Shown: piece after piece, positions 52,890 to 61,900 of the stretch
Position numbering within the stretch: position 1 is the first letter of the stretch
Layout of the letters: each line of letters opens with the position of its first letter
NCBI RefSeq assembly: GCF_002954265.1
Contig: NZ_PPSL01000007.1
Coordinates: 62,001 to 126,000, forward strand
Origin: Flavipsychrobacter stenotrophus
GTDB taxonomy: Bacteria; Bacteroidota; Bacteroidia; Chitinophagales; Chitinophagaceae
Direction of reading: 5' to 3'
DNA: 64,000 nucleotides
Program-made: the position numbers and the translations under genes
The notes under the pieces: generated by a model
The model's input: only the letters and a program-made list of their open reading frames with translations
The model's database searches: none
Told to the model about the DNA's origin: nothing

Positions 52890-54050
52890 CTACAAATGAA
52901 TAAACCCTATCTCCGCTTCCGGCCCAAAAGCCTGGCGAATTCGCTCGGGGTGGGTATCTGTGAGGATGACCTGGCCGAAGGTTTTATCGCGGATGATGGA
53001 GAGGAGGGCTTCCATGCGGCTTTGGTCGAGCTTTTCGAAGATATCATCGAGCAGTAATATGGGTAAGTGGCCGAGTACCTTGCTGAGGTAGGCATATTGC
53101 CCGAGTTTCAATGCAAATAAGAAGCTCTTCTTCTGGCCTTGCGAACCAAATTGTTTCAGGATCATTCCGTTCAAGGAAAACTCCCAGTCGTCTTTATGAA
53201 TACCCCGCAGAGTGCGCTGTAAGCGCAGATCTTGATCCAGACCATTCACCAGCCATTCTTCCATGCTCTTGTTGTTGAGATCGGCGGTATAGGACACTTG
53301 AATGATCTCTGCTCCCCCACTCAACCTGTGGTAAAACTCATTGAGCAAGGGCATAAAATCTATAAGAAATTTGCTCCGTTGCCTGTGGATATAAGTGGCA
53401 TCGGCAGCTAACTGTTCGTTGTAAAAATCAAGTTCAGAGTAATCAGTCGTTGATTTGAATGCCTGCAACTTCAGCCAGGCATTGCGCTGCAACAATATGC
53501 GCTGGTAATGCATCAGCCGTTCCAGGTATTCTTTATCTACCTGTCCGAGAATGCTATCTACCCAACGGCGACGAGGCTCGCTACCACCATTGATGAGCTC
53601 TGTATCATCGGGCGCTATCATTACCGCTGAGTAGCGGCCTATGTGGTCGGTAAACTTTTCGTAGGCAACCTCATTCTTAAACACCTCTTTTTTTGCGGCC
53701 TTCCATTTGCAGCTGATCGTCTCCAGATCTGCGCCATGCTCAAACTTGCCGGTTACCCTGAAACCGTCCAGACCCATTTGTACACTATTCTGCTGATAGG
53801 CACTGAAGTAACTTTTGGTATAGCAGAGATAATAGACCGCATCGAGCAGATTGGTCTTGCCACTGCCATTAGCACCTGTAATACAGGTAACAGGCGCAGC
53901 AAACTCAAACACCGAAGAGCTGTAGTTGCGGTACTGTATAAGCTGGATCTTATTAAGTCGGAGGTTGTTGGTCAATGGCTGCAAGTAATACTTTGCAAAA
54001 GTAATTGGTATTGCGCAATACTTGTTGGCGACATCACCGACAACGATCAA
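52890..54050 (-). CDS. recF: DNA replication and repair protein RecF
   Basis: RecF, about 360-386 aa depending on start. The open frame has an ATG at 54050, but family alignments begin near LRLNKIQLIQYRNYS, so the TTG at 53975 (LTNNLRLNKIQ) may be the real start. Walker A CITGANGSGKTNLLDAVYYLCYTKSYF, the MIAPDDTELINGGSEPRRRWVDSILGQVDKEYL block typical of RecF, GSQGQKKSFLFALKLGQ (ABC-like signature) and Walker B LPILLLDDIFEKLDQSRM are all intact. RecF is an SMC-like ATPase that loads RecA at gaps with RecO/RecR. It converges with the lipoprotein gene, leaving only 12 bp between stops. Confidence 0.95.
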   Translation of the reverse strand: MIVVGDVANKYCAIPITFAKYYLQPLTNNLRLNKIQLIQYRNYSSSVFEFAAPVTCITGANGSGKTNLLDAVYYLCYTKSYFSAYQQNSVQMGLDGFRVTGKFEHGADLETISCKWKAAKKEVFKNEVAYEKFTDHIGRYSAVMIAPDDTELINGGSEPRRRWVDSILGQVDKEYLERLMHYQRILLQRNAWLKLQAFKSTTDYSELDFYNEQLAADATYIHRQRSKFLIDFMPLLNEFYHRLSGGAEIIQVSYTADLNNKSMEEWLVNGLDQDLRLQRTLRGIHKDDWEFSLNGMILKQFGSQGQKKSFLFALKLGQYAYLSKVLGHLPILLLDDIFEKLDQSRMEALLSIIRDKTFGQVILTDTHPERIRQAFGPEAEIGFIHL

Positions 54051-54110
54051 AAAAACTAAAGTGGATTATATAAAACAATCATCTACATTTGACAAACAAA
54101 ATTATACACT

Positions 54111-55295
54111 ATGAAGAAGATGTTACTTAGTTGCATTGCAGCAGCAATGTATTTTGGCGCAACCGCGCAAAGCTGGACTGTAAAGGCAGACATGCCGGCC
54201 GGCCGAAAATTTTGCGGAGCCGCCGCAGGAAGTGAAGTTATCTATGTAATAGGCGGAATAGACAATATAGGAGTAACAGCAGACAACTTTGCCTACAGCC
54301 CATTGGCCAACACATGGAGTAGCAAAGCACCAATGACCTATGCAAGAGGTGAATTTGGCGTGGCCACTGTAAACGGAAAAATTTATGCTATAGGTGGTTA
54401 TGACGGAGCCGGGATAGTAAATTATGTCGAAGAATACGATCCGGCAACAGATGCCTGGACAACTAAGGCAGCCATGCCTACCGCCCGCTCTCAGTTCTCT
54501 CTGGCAGTAGTACAAGGCATAATCTATGTAACCGGCGGTTACCCCGGCAGCTTTACGTCAACGGAAGCCTACAACCCGGCAACCAATACATGGACAACAA
54601 AAGCGCCAATGCCATTCGGATTGCTGCAGAACAACGGCGGAGTATGTTTGAACAATAAATTCTATGTATGTGGCGGAAAAAACTTGTCGAGTTCTGTAAC
54701 CTACAACTCGGTGTATGTATACACCCCGGGAACTGATAGCTGGACCACAGCGGCAGCAATGCCGGCCACAAGGTTTGGCGGAGCAACGGCGGTTCTGCAT
54801 CATAAGGTGTATTATTTCGGCGGATCGACCAGCGTGCTGCTACCAACATTCAATACAGATTTTTGTTTTGATTCTGTAACTCAAGTATGGACATCTGCTA
54901 CACCCTTGTTAAGACAGCGCAACAGTAGTGCGGCAGTTACTTACGGAGATGAGATCTACCTGTTTGGCGGAACTGACAGTAATTCTAATGTTATACCCTG
55001 GACGCACAAATTTAACCCCGGCACAACCGGCATTAGCGAATTTTCTAATAACGAACATTCAACCATGTCCGTATATCCTAACCCTTCAAACGGAAGTACC
55101 GTATACTTACAGGTAAACACTCCTTCTCAGGAGCAGATTTCTGTAACTATTTATAACACTGCGGGGCAATTGGTTAAAACAGTAGCGGTTAATAACAACC
55201 AACAGAGTGAAATCACCTTTGATGGACCCGGCATATACTTTATAAAAGCCACGTCAAATAACCTTAGCCTTTCATCTGTTGTTACGATACAATAA
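54111..55295 (+). CDS. Kelch-repeat secreted protein with T9SS sorting domain
   Basis: A 394-aa protein with signal peptide MKKMLLSCIAAAMYFGATAQ. Six kelch-type blades run over about residues 20-310, each with the pattern GxIYAIGGY...VEEYDPATDAWTTKAAMPTARSQ (GG doublet, then Y...W). The C-terminal about 75 residues are a T9SS type A tail: MSVYPNPSNGSTVYLQ...ISVTIYNTAGQLVKTV...GIYFIKATSNNLSLSSVV. Kelch propellers bind proteins or sugars; galactose-oxidase-like Cys/Tyr residues are not evident, so a binding role is more likely than oxidation. A terminator follows at 55326-55355. Confidence 0.9.
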   Translation: MKKMLLSCIAAAMYFGATAQSWTVKADMPAGRKFCGAAAGSEVIYVIGGIDNIGVTADNFAYSPLANTWSSKAPMTYARGEFGVATVNGKIYAIGGYDGAGIVNYVEEYDPATDAWTTKAAMPTARSQFSLAVVQGIIYVTGGYPGSFTSTEAYNPATNTWTTKAPMPFGLLQNNGGVCLNNKFYVCGGKNLSSSVTYNSVYVYTPGTDSWTTAAAMPATRFGGATAVLHHKVYYFGGSTSVLLPTFNTDFCFDSVTQVWTSATPLLRQRNSSAAVTYGDEIYLFGGTDSNSNVIPWTHKFNPGTTGISEFSNNEHSTMSVYPNPSNGSTVYLQVNTPSQEQISVTIYNTAGQLVKTVAVNNNQQSEITFDGPGIYFIKATSNNLSLSSVVTIQ

Positions 55296-55325
55296 TAGCA
55301 GATTGAGGAGCAAGTAAATTATTGA

Positions 55326-55355
55326 CGCCATACCATTAAAAGGTGTGGCGTTTTT
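55326..55355 (+). terminator. Rho-independent terminator after the Kelch gene
   Basis: Stem CGCCATACC / GGTGTGGCG with a 7-nt loop followed by TTTTTAATT, 30 bp after the stop codon. Confidence 0.85.
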
Positions 55356-55481
55356 AATTAGTGGTGTTGTCTAAGGCAATGCAATCGATGACGTAAATAA
55401 TCGGCCGGGGTACCAATATATGTTTAGTATAACAGCGATTAGAAACGAAAGTTTTTATAAATTCGCACAAATTTAATTATA

Positions 55482-56474
55482 GTGCAAACACCGTTCGATA
55501 AGAAAACATACCTGTATTGGTATGAGCTGATGATGCTTATGCGTCGCTTTGAGGAAAAGGCAGGTCAACTGTACGGCATGCAGAAAATACGTGGTTTTTG
55601 TCATCTTTATATAGGTCAGGAAGCAGTAGCGGCAGGTATTATGTCTGCTACAAAAGATACTGACAATATGATCACTGCTTACCGCGACCATGGATTGGCA
55701 ATAGCAAAGGGCATATCGGCTGACGCTTGTATGGCTGAATTATATGGTAAAGCAACAGGATGCACCAAGGGTAAAGGAGGCAGTATGCACTTCTTCTCTA
55801 AGGAGAAGAGATTCTTTGGCGGTCATGGTATAGTGGGTGCCCAGATAGGATTGGGTGCCGGTATAGCTTTTGCAGAACAGTACCAGGGTACTGACAATGC
55901 TACTATTTGTATGTTTGGTGATGGTGCTGCCCGCCAGGGTATGCTTCATGAAGCATTCAACATGGCTGTACTGTGGAAGCTGCCTGTTATTTTCATTTGT
56001 GAGAATAATGGCTACGCTATGGGTACATCAGTAGAGCGTACTTCTAAGGTATTGGATATATACAGATTGGCGGATGCCTACGATATGCCTGGTGACAGTG
56101 TAGATGGTATGAGCTGCGAAGAGGTACATAAGGGTATAGAACGTGCTGTGCGCCGTGCGCGTGAAGGTGGCGGACCAACCTTCCTGGAAATAAAGACTTA
56201 CCGCTACCGTGGCCACTCTATGAGCGACCCTGCAAAGTATCGTAGTAAGGAAGAACTGGAAGAGTATAAGGAGAAAGATCCTATTACAAATGTGTTGAAA
56301 ACCATTATGGACAACAACTTTGCTACCCAGGAAGAAATAGACGCGATCAACGAAAAAGTAAGAGTGGAAGTAGAAGCTTCTGTAAAATTTGCTGAAGAAA
56401 GTCCGTACCCAGATGACAGCGAACTGTACAAAGACATCTATATGGATGAAAATTATCCATTTATAGTTGATTAA
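55482..56474 (+). CDS. pdhA: Pyruvate dehydrogenase E1 component, alpha subunit
   Basis: A 330-aa E1-alpha starting at a GTG (55482), with no ATG before QTPFDKKTYLYWYELMMLMRRFEEKAGQLYG. It decarboxylates pyruvate on thiamine diphosphate together with E1-beta. Typical segments: GFCHLYIGQEAVAAGIMSA, AYRDHGLAIAKG, KGKGGSMHFFSKEKRFFGGHGIVG, and the ThDP/Mg motif GDGAARQGMLHEAFNMAVLWKLPVIFICENN (GDG...NN); the phosphorylation-loop-like YRYRGHSMSDPAKYRSKEE. Length is normal for the bacterial alpha/beta type. No E1-beta, E2 or E3 gene follows: the next gene is an unrelated TPR protein with its own promoter, so partners are encoded elsewhere. Confidence 0.94.
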   Translation: MQTPFDKKTYLYWYELMMLMRRFEEKAGQLYGMQKIRGFCHLYIGQEAVAAGIMSATKDTDNMITAYRDHGLAIAKGISADACMAELYGKATGCTKGKGGSMHFFSKEKRFFGGHGIVGAQIGLGAGIAFAEQYQGTDNATICMFGDGAARQGMLHEAFNMAVLWKLPVIFICENNGYAMGTSVERTSKVLDIYRLADAYDMPGDSVDGMSCEEVHKGIERAVRRAREGGGPTFLEIKTYRYRGHSMSDPAKYRSKEELEEYKEKDPITNVLKTIMDNNFATQEEIDAINEKVRVEVEASVKFAEESPYPDDSELYKDIYMDENYPFIVD

Positions 56475-56546
56475 AGAAGACAATATTAACTAATGGCTGA
56501 TCAAAACGACAACCATAAGCAGGTGGACAATCTGTTTATAAAGAAG

Positions 56547-56578
56547 TTTTGGGTTAATGGTATATATAATTATCTTTG
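56547..56578 (+). promoter_or_regulatory. Consensus Bacteroidota promoter
   Basis: TTTTG (56547-56551), exactly 19-nt spacer, TATCTTTG (56571-56578). Both boxes and the spacing fit the primary sigma-factor consensus of Bacteroidota (TTTG, 19-21 nt, TAnnTTTG). It drives the TPR protein gene that starts 56 bp downstream. Confidence 0.8.
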
Positions 56579-56633
56579 CACACTTCTTAAAATATCACAA
56601 CTAACATAATTAAACAGATTTTTTAAAATACTC

Positions 56634-57329
56634 ATGGCAACAGAAACAAATACTCCTGAAGTAGATCAACCGCATAATTACGACCTTGACGCAAACCCGC
56701 TGGATAGTGTTGTAGTGGCCTATGAAAAGAATAAGAAAATACTAACTACAGCACTTACCGTATTAGTAATAGCTGGTGTAGGTTTCTTTGGTTATCAGAA
56801 ATGGTACAAGGCTCCTAATGAAGAAAAGGCATCAAGTGCTATGGCTATGCCACAGCTTTACTTCCAGGCAGATTCTCTGAACCTTGCCCTTAATGGCGAT
56901 GGTAAGAACATTGGTTTTGCCAAGATAGAAAAGAAGTATGATGGTACTGCAGCAGGTAATATGGCCCGCTACTACGAAGGAATCTGCTACATGAGAATGG
57001 GTGAATTTGACAAAGCAATCACTGCTTTGAAAGGATTTGATGGCAAAGGCACATTGCTTGCTTACCAGGCATGGGGTTCTATCGGCGTTTCATACATGGA
57101 AAAAGGCGACAAGAAAAACGCTATTGAATACCTGAAGAAAGCTACCGGTAATGCAGCTGATGGCATGATCACACCTATGTATCTGTATCAGTTGGGTCTT
57201 GCTTATGAAGCAGATAACAATGCAGCTGAAGCAAAGGCAGCATTCCTGCGCATACGTGACGAGTATCCACGTAGTATGGTAGCCCGCGATATGGACAAGG
57301 AACTGGCTAAGCTTGGTGTTCTTGATTAA
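56634..57329 (+). CDS. TPR-containing inner-membrane protein (YfgM-like)
   Basis: A 231-aa protein: cytosolic N-terminal about 35 residues, one membrane helix (ILTTALTVLVIAGVGFFGYQKWY, about 35-57), then a periplasmic TPR domain with AGNMARYYEGICYMRMGEFDKAITAL, YQAWGSIGVSYMEKGDKKNAIEYLKKAT and YLYQLGLAYEADNNAAEAKAAFLRI. The topology matches YfgM-like ancillary SecYEG/chaperone partners. Preceded by a clear consensus promoter and followed by a terminator, so it is a single-gene transcript. The exact role in Bacteroidota is not established. Confidence 0.88.
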   Translation: MATETNTPEVDQPHNYDLDANPLDSVVVAYEKNKKILTTALTVLVIAGVGFFGYQKWYKAPNEEKASSAMAMPQLYFQADSLNLALNGDGKNIGFAKIEKKYDGTAAGNMARYYEGICYMRMGEFDKAITALKGFDGKGTLLAYQAWGSIGVSYMEKGDKKNAIEYLKKATGNAADGMITPMYLYQLGLAYEADNNAAEAKAAFLRIRDEYPRSMVARDMDKELAKLGVLD

Positions 57330-57353
57330 TTGACAATTCAGATTTTATTTATA

Positions 57354-57386
57354 GATCCCCGTTACTTTGTATCGGGGATTTTTTTG
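57354..57386 (+). terminator. Rho-independent terminator after the TPR gene
   Basis: Stem ATCCCCG / CGGGGAT with an 11-nt loop followed by a run of seven T, 25 bp after the stop codon. Confidence 0.9.
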
Positions 57387-57405
57387 TGTCTGAACCAGGA
57401 TTTTT

Positions 57406-57429
57406 AAAGGATTAAAGGATTAAAGGATT
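57406..57429. repeat. Three tandem AAAGGATT units
   Basis: AAAGGATT repeated three times without interruption, just after the terminator. A short simple repeat of no evident function. Confidence 0.7.
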
Positions 57430-57574
57430 TTCTTGATGCCAGGTGTTCGATCAGAAAACAGTATCAGTGAAAGCATAAATGTACGTGGGTGACAAATTGA
57501 CTTCCTATTAGTACATTTATATCATTATACTATCCAAACGCGAGGTGCTTGAGTTAAACAATAAACCATTACCA

Positions 57575-58234
57575 ATGATAAAAGCGATCTTGCTCCTGCT
57601 CTGTTGCATGCCTGTCATAACTCTTGCACAGGCAAAGCAGCCCAAAAAGCTGACAAAAGAAAACACTATTAGCCGATACATTGTAAGACAGGTTTCAATA
57701 ATCGATACATCATATACGCAGCACACCTTTTTATCGAAACTTACCCCCATTGATGATACGTCACTTGGCGAAATGCTGATAAGGAAGGTGCTGAATGGAA
57801 AAATAGATGCTTACAATAAAAAGGAAGACCACAATCTTATACCAATAGATATGAGGGAAGTAAGATCATTGGTGGCACCTAGAATTGATACAGTAGAGGT
57901 GGAGGATCCCGTAACAGGCAAAATATTTACCCGTGTTGTAAAATCTGACTTTCATTATGAAACAATATGGAAATACAAATTACTGGAGGAATGGAAATAT
58001 GATAGAAGCACCGGAACTACAGATGTAAAAGTAACTTCAATAGGACTGATGAAAGATGGGTATGGTGATGATGGATCGTACCATGGTGCGCAGGTGCTGC
58101 TCTGGCTGAAATACAGTGATGTAGCCGACGTTTTGCAAAAGTATTACAGGTCACATCCGCTTGCCAACATATCCACATCCCTTTGGACAAGTTACTTCAC
58201 TGAAAACTACCGCGATGGAAGCGGCACCAGATAA
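57575..58234 (+). CDS. Short GldN-like secreted protein (first of tandem pair)
   Basis: A 219-aa protein; signal peptide MIKAILLLLCCMPVITLAQ begins at 57575 (a GTG at 57545 is in frame but unlikely). The C-terminal half has the pattern of the T9SS/gliding protein GldN: IWKYKLLEEWKYDRSTGTTDVKVTSIGLMKD, GSYHGAQVLLWLKYSDVADVLQKYY, and a LWTSYFTENYRDG end, corresponding to GldN segments of type YKIKxxWYFDKxxxxxxxRLLGI and LFWVFFPxxRxVL. LGEMLIRKVLNGKIDAYN corresponds to GldN's LYDVLxxxIxxGK. It is shorter than typical GldN (about 310-330 aa) and not in a gldKLMN cluster. A nearly abutting paralogue follows. Homology is inferred from motif pattern. Confidence 0.72.
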   Translation: MIKAILLLLCCMPVITLAQAKQPKKLTKENTISRYIVRQVSIIDTSYTQHTFLSKLTPIDDTSLGEMLIRKVLNGKIDAYNKKEDHNLIPIDMREVRSLVAPRIDTVEVEDPVTGKIFTRVVKSDFHYETIWKYKLLEEWKYDRSTGTTDVKVTSIGLMKDGYGDDGSYHGAQVLLWLKYSDVADVLQKYYRSHPLANISTSLWTSYFTENYRDGSGTR

Positions 58235-58243
58235 TTGACACCC

Positions 58244-58843
58244 ATGAACAAGATTATTGTATTTATTTTGACGCTCATATTTACATGTAGTGCATCTATT
58301 GGGCAGAGTAAGAAAAAACAGGCTAAAAACACAGCTGCTAACAATACAGCTGCGTGGCATAAGATAGTACTTAGATCTGTTTATATCTATGACACTTCTG
58401 ACTATTACATACAGGACCATGAAAAACTTGCAACAGAGCCTGATACAACACTTGCTGGCATCCTTACTTCTATGGTTTTTGCCAAACAATTACATGGCTA
58501 TACACTGGAAGGGGATAGGCTTAAGGATACATTGTCTATGGAAAGGCTAATTCATTTTATGCAGTTCAACAATTTTTCATTTTATCTCGTAACTAAATAT
58601 AAATTACTTGAGGAATGGAGATATGACCCGGCAACCCTTACCACAAAAATAAAGATCCTTGCAGTAGCACCTGTGTTGGCAGTATTTTCAGAAGATGGAA
58701 CTTATAGAGGCCCCGTAAGCCTGTATTGGCTGAAATACGATGATGTAAAAGACATAATTGCAAACTATGAAACCAAACATCACAACAAACAGCTCACCAA
58801 TGCCCTTATGCACAATTATGCAATAGGAACTGAAGGGCAATAG
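58244..58843 (+). CDS. Short GldN-like secreted protein (second of tandem pair)
   Basis: A 199-aa protein starting MNKIIVFILTLIFTCSASIGQ (signal peptide) at 58244, 9 bp after the stop of its paralogue, so surely cotranscribed. It shares the layout of the first: a C-terminal KYKLLEEWRYDPATLTTKIKILAVAP, DGTYRGPVSLYWLKYDDVKDIIANYE and a final LMHNYAIG, while the N-terminal half has diverged (AWHKIVLRSVYIYDTSDYYIQDHEK). Same GldN-like signature. Both precede a converging T9SS substrate gene, with a bidirectional terminator between. They could be accessory parts of the T9SS ring or independent secreted proteins; the first is attractive but unproven. Confidence 0.7.
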   Translation: MNKIIVFILTLIFTCSASIGQSKKKQAKNTAANNTAAWHKIVLRSVYIYDTSDYYIQDHEKLATEPDTTLAGILTSMVFAKQLHGYTLEGDRLKDTLSMERLIHFMQFNNFSFYLVTKYKLLEEWRYDPATLTTKIKILAVAPVLAVFSEDGTYRGPVSLYWLKYDDVKDIIANYETKHHNKQLTNALMHNYAIGTEGQ

Positions 58844-58891
58844 TTACGTGGCAGCAATGTATATACCTGAAATGTATGTGCAATGAGAATA

Positions 58892-58925
58892 AAAAGGGGC
58901 AGGATACTGGTGTACCCTGCCCTTT
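58892..58925. terminator. Bidirectional terminator between convergent genes
   Basis: Stem AAAGGGGCAGG..TAC / GTA.CCTGCCCTTT with a TGGT loop and small bulges; A-rich on the left and T-rich on the right, so it can serve both the GldN-like pair and the minus-strand giant gene. Confidence 0.75.
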
Positions 58926-58946
58926 CTCATGCATTGTAGGTATTGG

Positions 58947-61900
58947 TTATTCCTTAACCAGTCTCTGTGTTACTTTTTGGTCGCCCTGTGTGAGCTCTAC
59001 CAGGTAGATGCCTGCTGCAAACTTATTCAGTGGAACACTTACTGTGCCATTCAGCTGCTCGCCGAGGTCTTGTGTATAGATGCTTACTCCGCTGATGTCT
59101 GTAACACGTACCGCTACCTTTTCCTTCTTACCCGATGTGAAGCTGATCTTCACGGCATCAGTTGTTGGATTAGGTGACATGCTCACCGCAAGAGGCTTAA
59201 CAGGAACTGTTGCAGTTGACTTCAGACCTAACTCAAAGCGGTCATTTCCCTGTGATTTAGCATCGCCGGTAATTGAGAACTTATACTCACTTCCGGCAGC
59301 CAGTTCTGTACTTCTGTTTAGCCATTTATCGCGAAGAAAAACTGAAGTATTCTCCGGTAAGATCATGTCGTCAGCCCTGATGATAAAATCTTGTTTGTAA
59401 GAGCTGGTGATACCCAATGGCACAACCTTGTCTTTTACAAATTGCCTGGCATCTATTGCCATCTTCCTATTATCAGTTGAGATACCATAGAAACTCAGGT
59501 CGCCAAAAGCAGGTTTAACAGCATCATACATTGCATCTTCAGCATCTGTAGCAGCTGCATTGAAATTAATGGTGAGCATATCCCACATGTGGTAGGTAGC
59601 GTCATAAATATTCAACGAAATATGTTCTTGAGGCTGCTGTTTAAATAAGATAGTGTTCACCGTATCAGACTTCATACTCTCAGTAAACGTCAACTGCTTC
59701 AGATCGTCGGCAGCACGCACCTGAACACAGGCATTAGCTTGAATATAATACGAGGTTGAATTTATGGTTACCGGCTGGAACTGACCAGCAACGCCAAGAG
59801 ATGCATTGTAGACATAAAATGCAGAACCGGTAATATCACCTGTTCCACCTAGTGTTACTGCGCGACCTGCATATATGGCCGCACCTATATTAACAGGTGA
59901 CGGATAAGGGTTGCCGACCATGTTGAAGTCCTGGTTTGTAGGATCTGTAGCTCCCCTTGATAATGTAACAACCTGCGTGCCCTGATTTACCGGCCCACTC
60001 ATGGCTACAATATTAGGTGAAGGTGTATAGCTAAATCCGCCAAGGCCTTGTCCTTTTTTGCCTCTCATAAACAAGCGGATACCCTGATATCTCTTCAGTT
60101 TATTAGAATCGGCTTCTGTACCATTGATCTTAGTAATGGCCTTCCAACCCGGATCATAAGAGAGCAAAGAGTTCTCTGTATAAGGGTCTAACCTGAAAGC
60201 AGACGGTGCATTTGTGCCGGTAGTTGTAAAACCATTAGTGGCACCACCCTGCCCTGTTATATCCATATAGGGCTGTAACTGGCCAAGTGAAATGCTTGTA
60301 CTGAAAGGGTGTGCCCAGAATCTGAAGCGACGTAAACCACCCTGAATATACTGGTACACCTTTACTTTACCCGTTATAGGCGTACCAGATGCTATTTCAG
60401 CGATCCTTGCACTACTATTACTATCGGAATACAATGCAAGGCTATCATTTGTTGCCAGGGTACCTGATGTTATATATAATGTACTGCGTACTGTCATTCT
60501 TGAAGCGGTATCAATAGATACACCAGAGGCATTGTCTATTTCAACTTCATTAACTGTCCCCAAGCCCTTTACTAATTGAGCCGAAGATCCATTGAGTGAT
60601 AACTTACCCGGGCCGGTTATTGCTCCGTTATTTGTCAAATCACCCTTTATATTTAACTGTGCAACTGCGCCAAGAGATATTGAAGCACCACTAACCAGTG
60701 TTACTTTTCTTGCTGAGCCTGTAGCCGAGGCAGCTATAGCAGGATACGTTGCCGACGATGGAATTGTTACGTCGTCTGTAACTGTAGGCACTGCACCACA
60801 ACCCCAGTTTGCCGCTGTGTTCCAATCGGAAGAAATAGCCCCGGTCCACTGCATGGCACCAAAGCTTACGCTGTGAGTGGCATAGGCTGAACCACAGGCA
60901 GTAGTAACCGTATAAGAAATAACTGCAGACCCAGTTGAAAGCCCGGTAACGACACCTGACGCTACAGTAGCTACAGATGTATTGCTGCTGCTCCATGTGC
61001 CACCTATAACCAGATCAGTAAGTGTTATAGTACCTCCTACACAAGAAGTAGTATCACCGGTTATCGTTCCCGGATCAGGGCTACCGTTGATCGTGATCAC
61101 CTTAGTAGCAGATGCTGAACCACAAGCAGTGGTAACAGTATAGCTGATAGTATCTGTTCCTGCAATAACGCCGGTAACTACCCCGCCAACTACTGTAGCA
61201 GTAGCATTGGATGCACTCCAGCTGCCGCCTACAGCGGCATTGGTCAAAGTAATGGACATCCCTGTGCAAACCGATGAACTGCCCATAATAGTACCCGCAT
61301 CGGGCGTGGCGTTAACTGTAACAATATGTGTAGCTACAGCAGTGCCGCAACCGTTAGTAACGGTATAACTGATGGTATCTACACCGGCACTAACACCAGT
61401 AACTACGCCACCCACAACAGTAGCAGAGCCATTAGAAGCGCTCCAGCTTCCGCCTACGGCAGCATCGGTAAGTGTAATCGCGGCACCGGTACAAACAGAG
61501 GAACCACCTGTGATGCTACCAGCATCAGGCAACGGATTAACAGTGACAACATGTGTAGCCACTGCAGTACCACAAGCAGTAGTGACCGTATAACTAATAG
61601 TATCTACGCCAGTTGAAACCCCAGTAACTACACCACCTACAACGGTAGCTAAGCCGTTAGAAGCACTCCAGCTACCACCGGGAACGGCATCAGTAAGGGT
61701 AATAGCCGCCCCCACGCAAACCGAAGCACTACCGGAAATAGAACCCGCATCGGGCAACGAATTGACAGTAACAACTTTAGTTGCAATGGCTGTACCACAC
61801 GAGTTGCTAACAGTATAGCTGATGGTATCCACACCTGCGCTCACACCAGTAACAACACCGTCGACAACCGTAGCAAAACCATTAGATGCACTCCAGCTTC

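Noticed and set aside
56494-56610. Small ORF MADQNDNHKQVDNLF... just after pdhA
   Set aside because: 38 codons only, no recognisable domain, and the consensus promoter of the next gene (56547-56578) lies inside it. Possibly a decayed start of a lost gene, but not supportable as a CDS.
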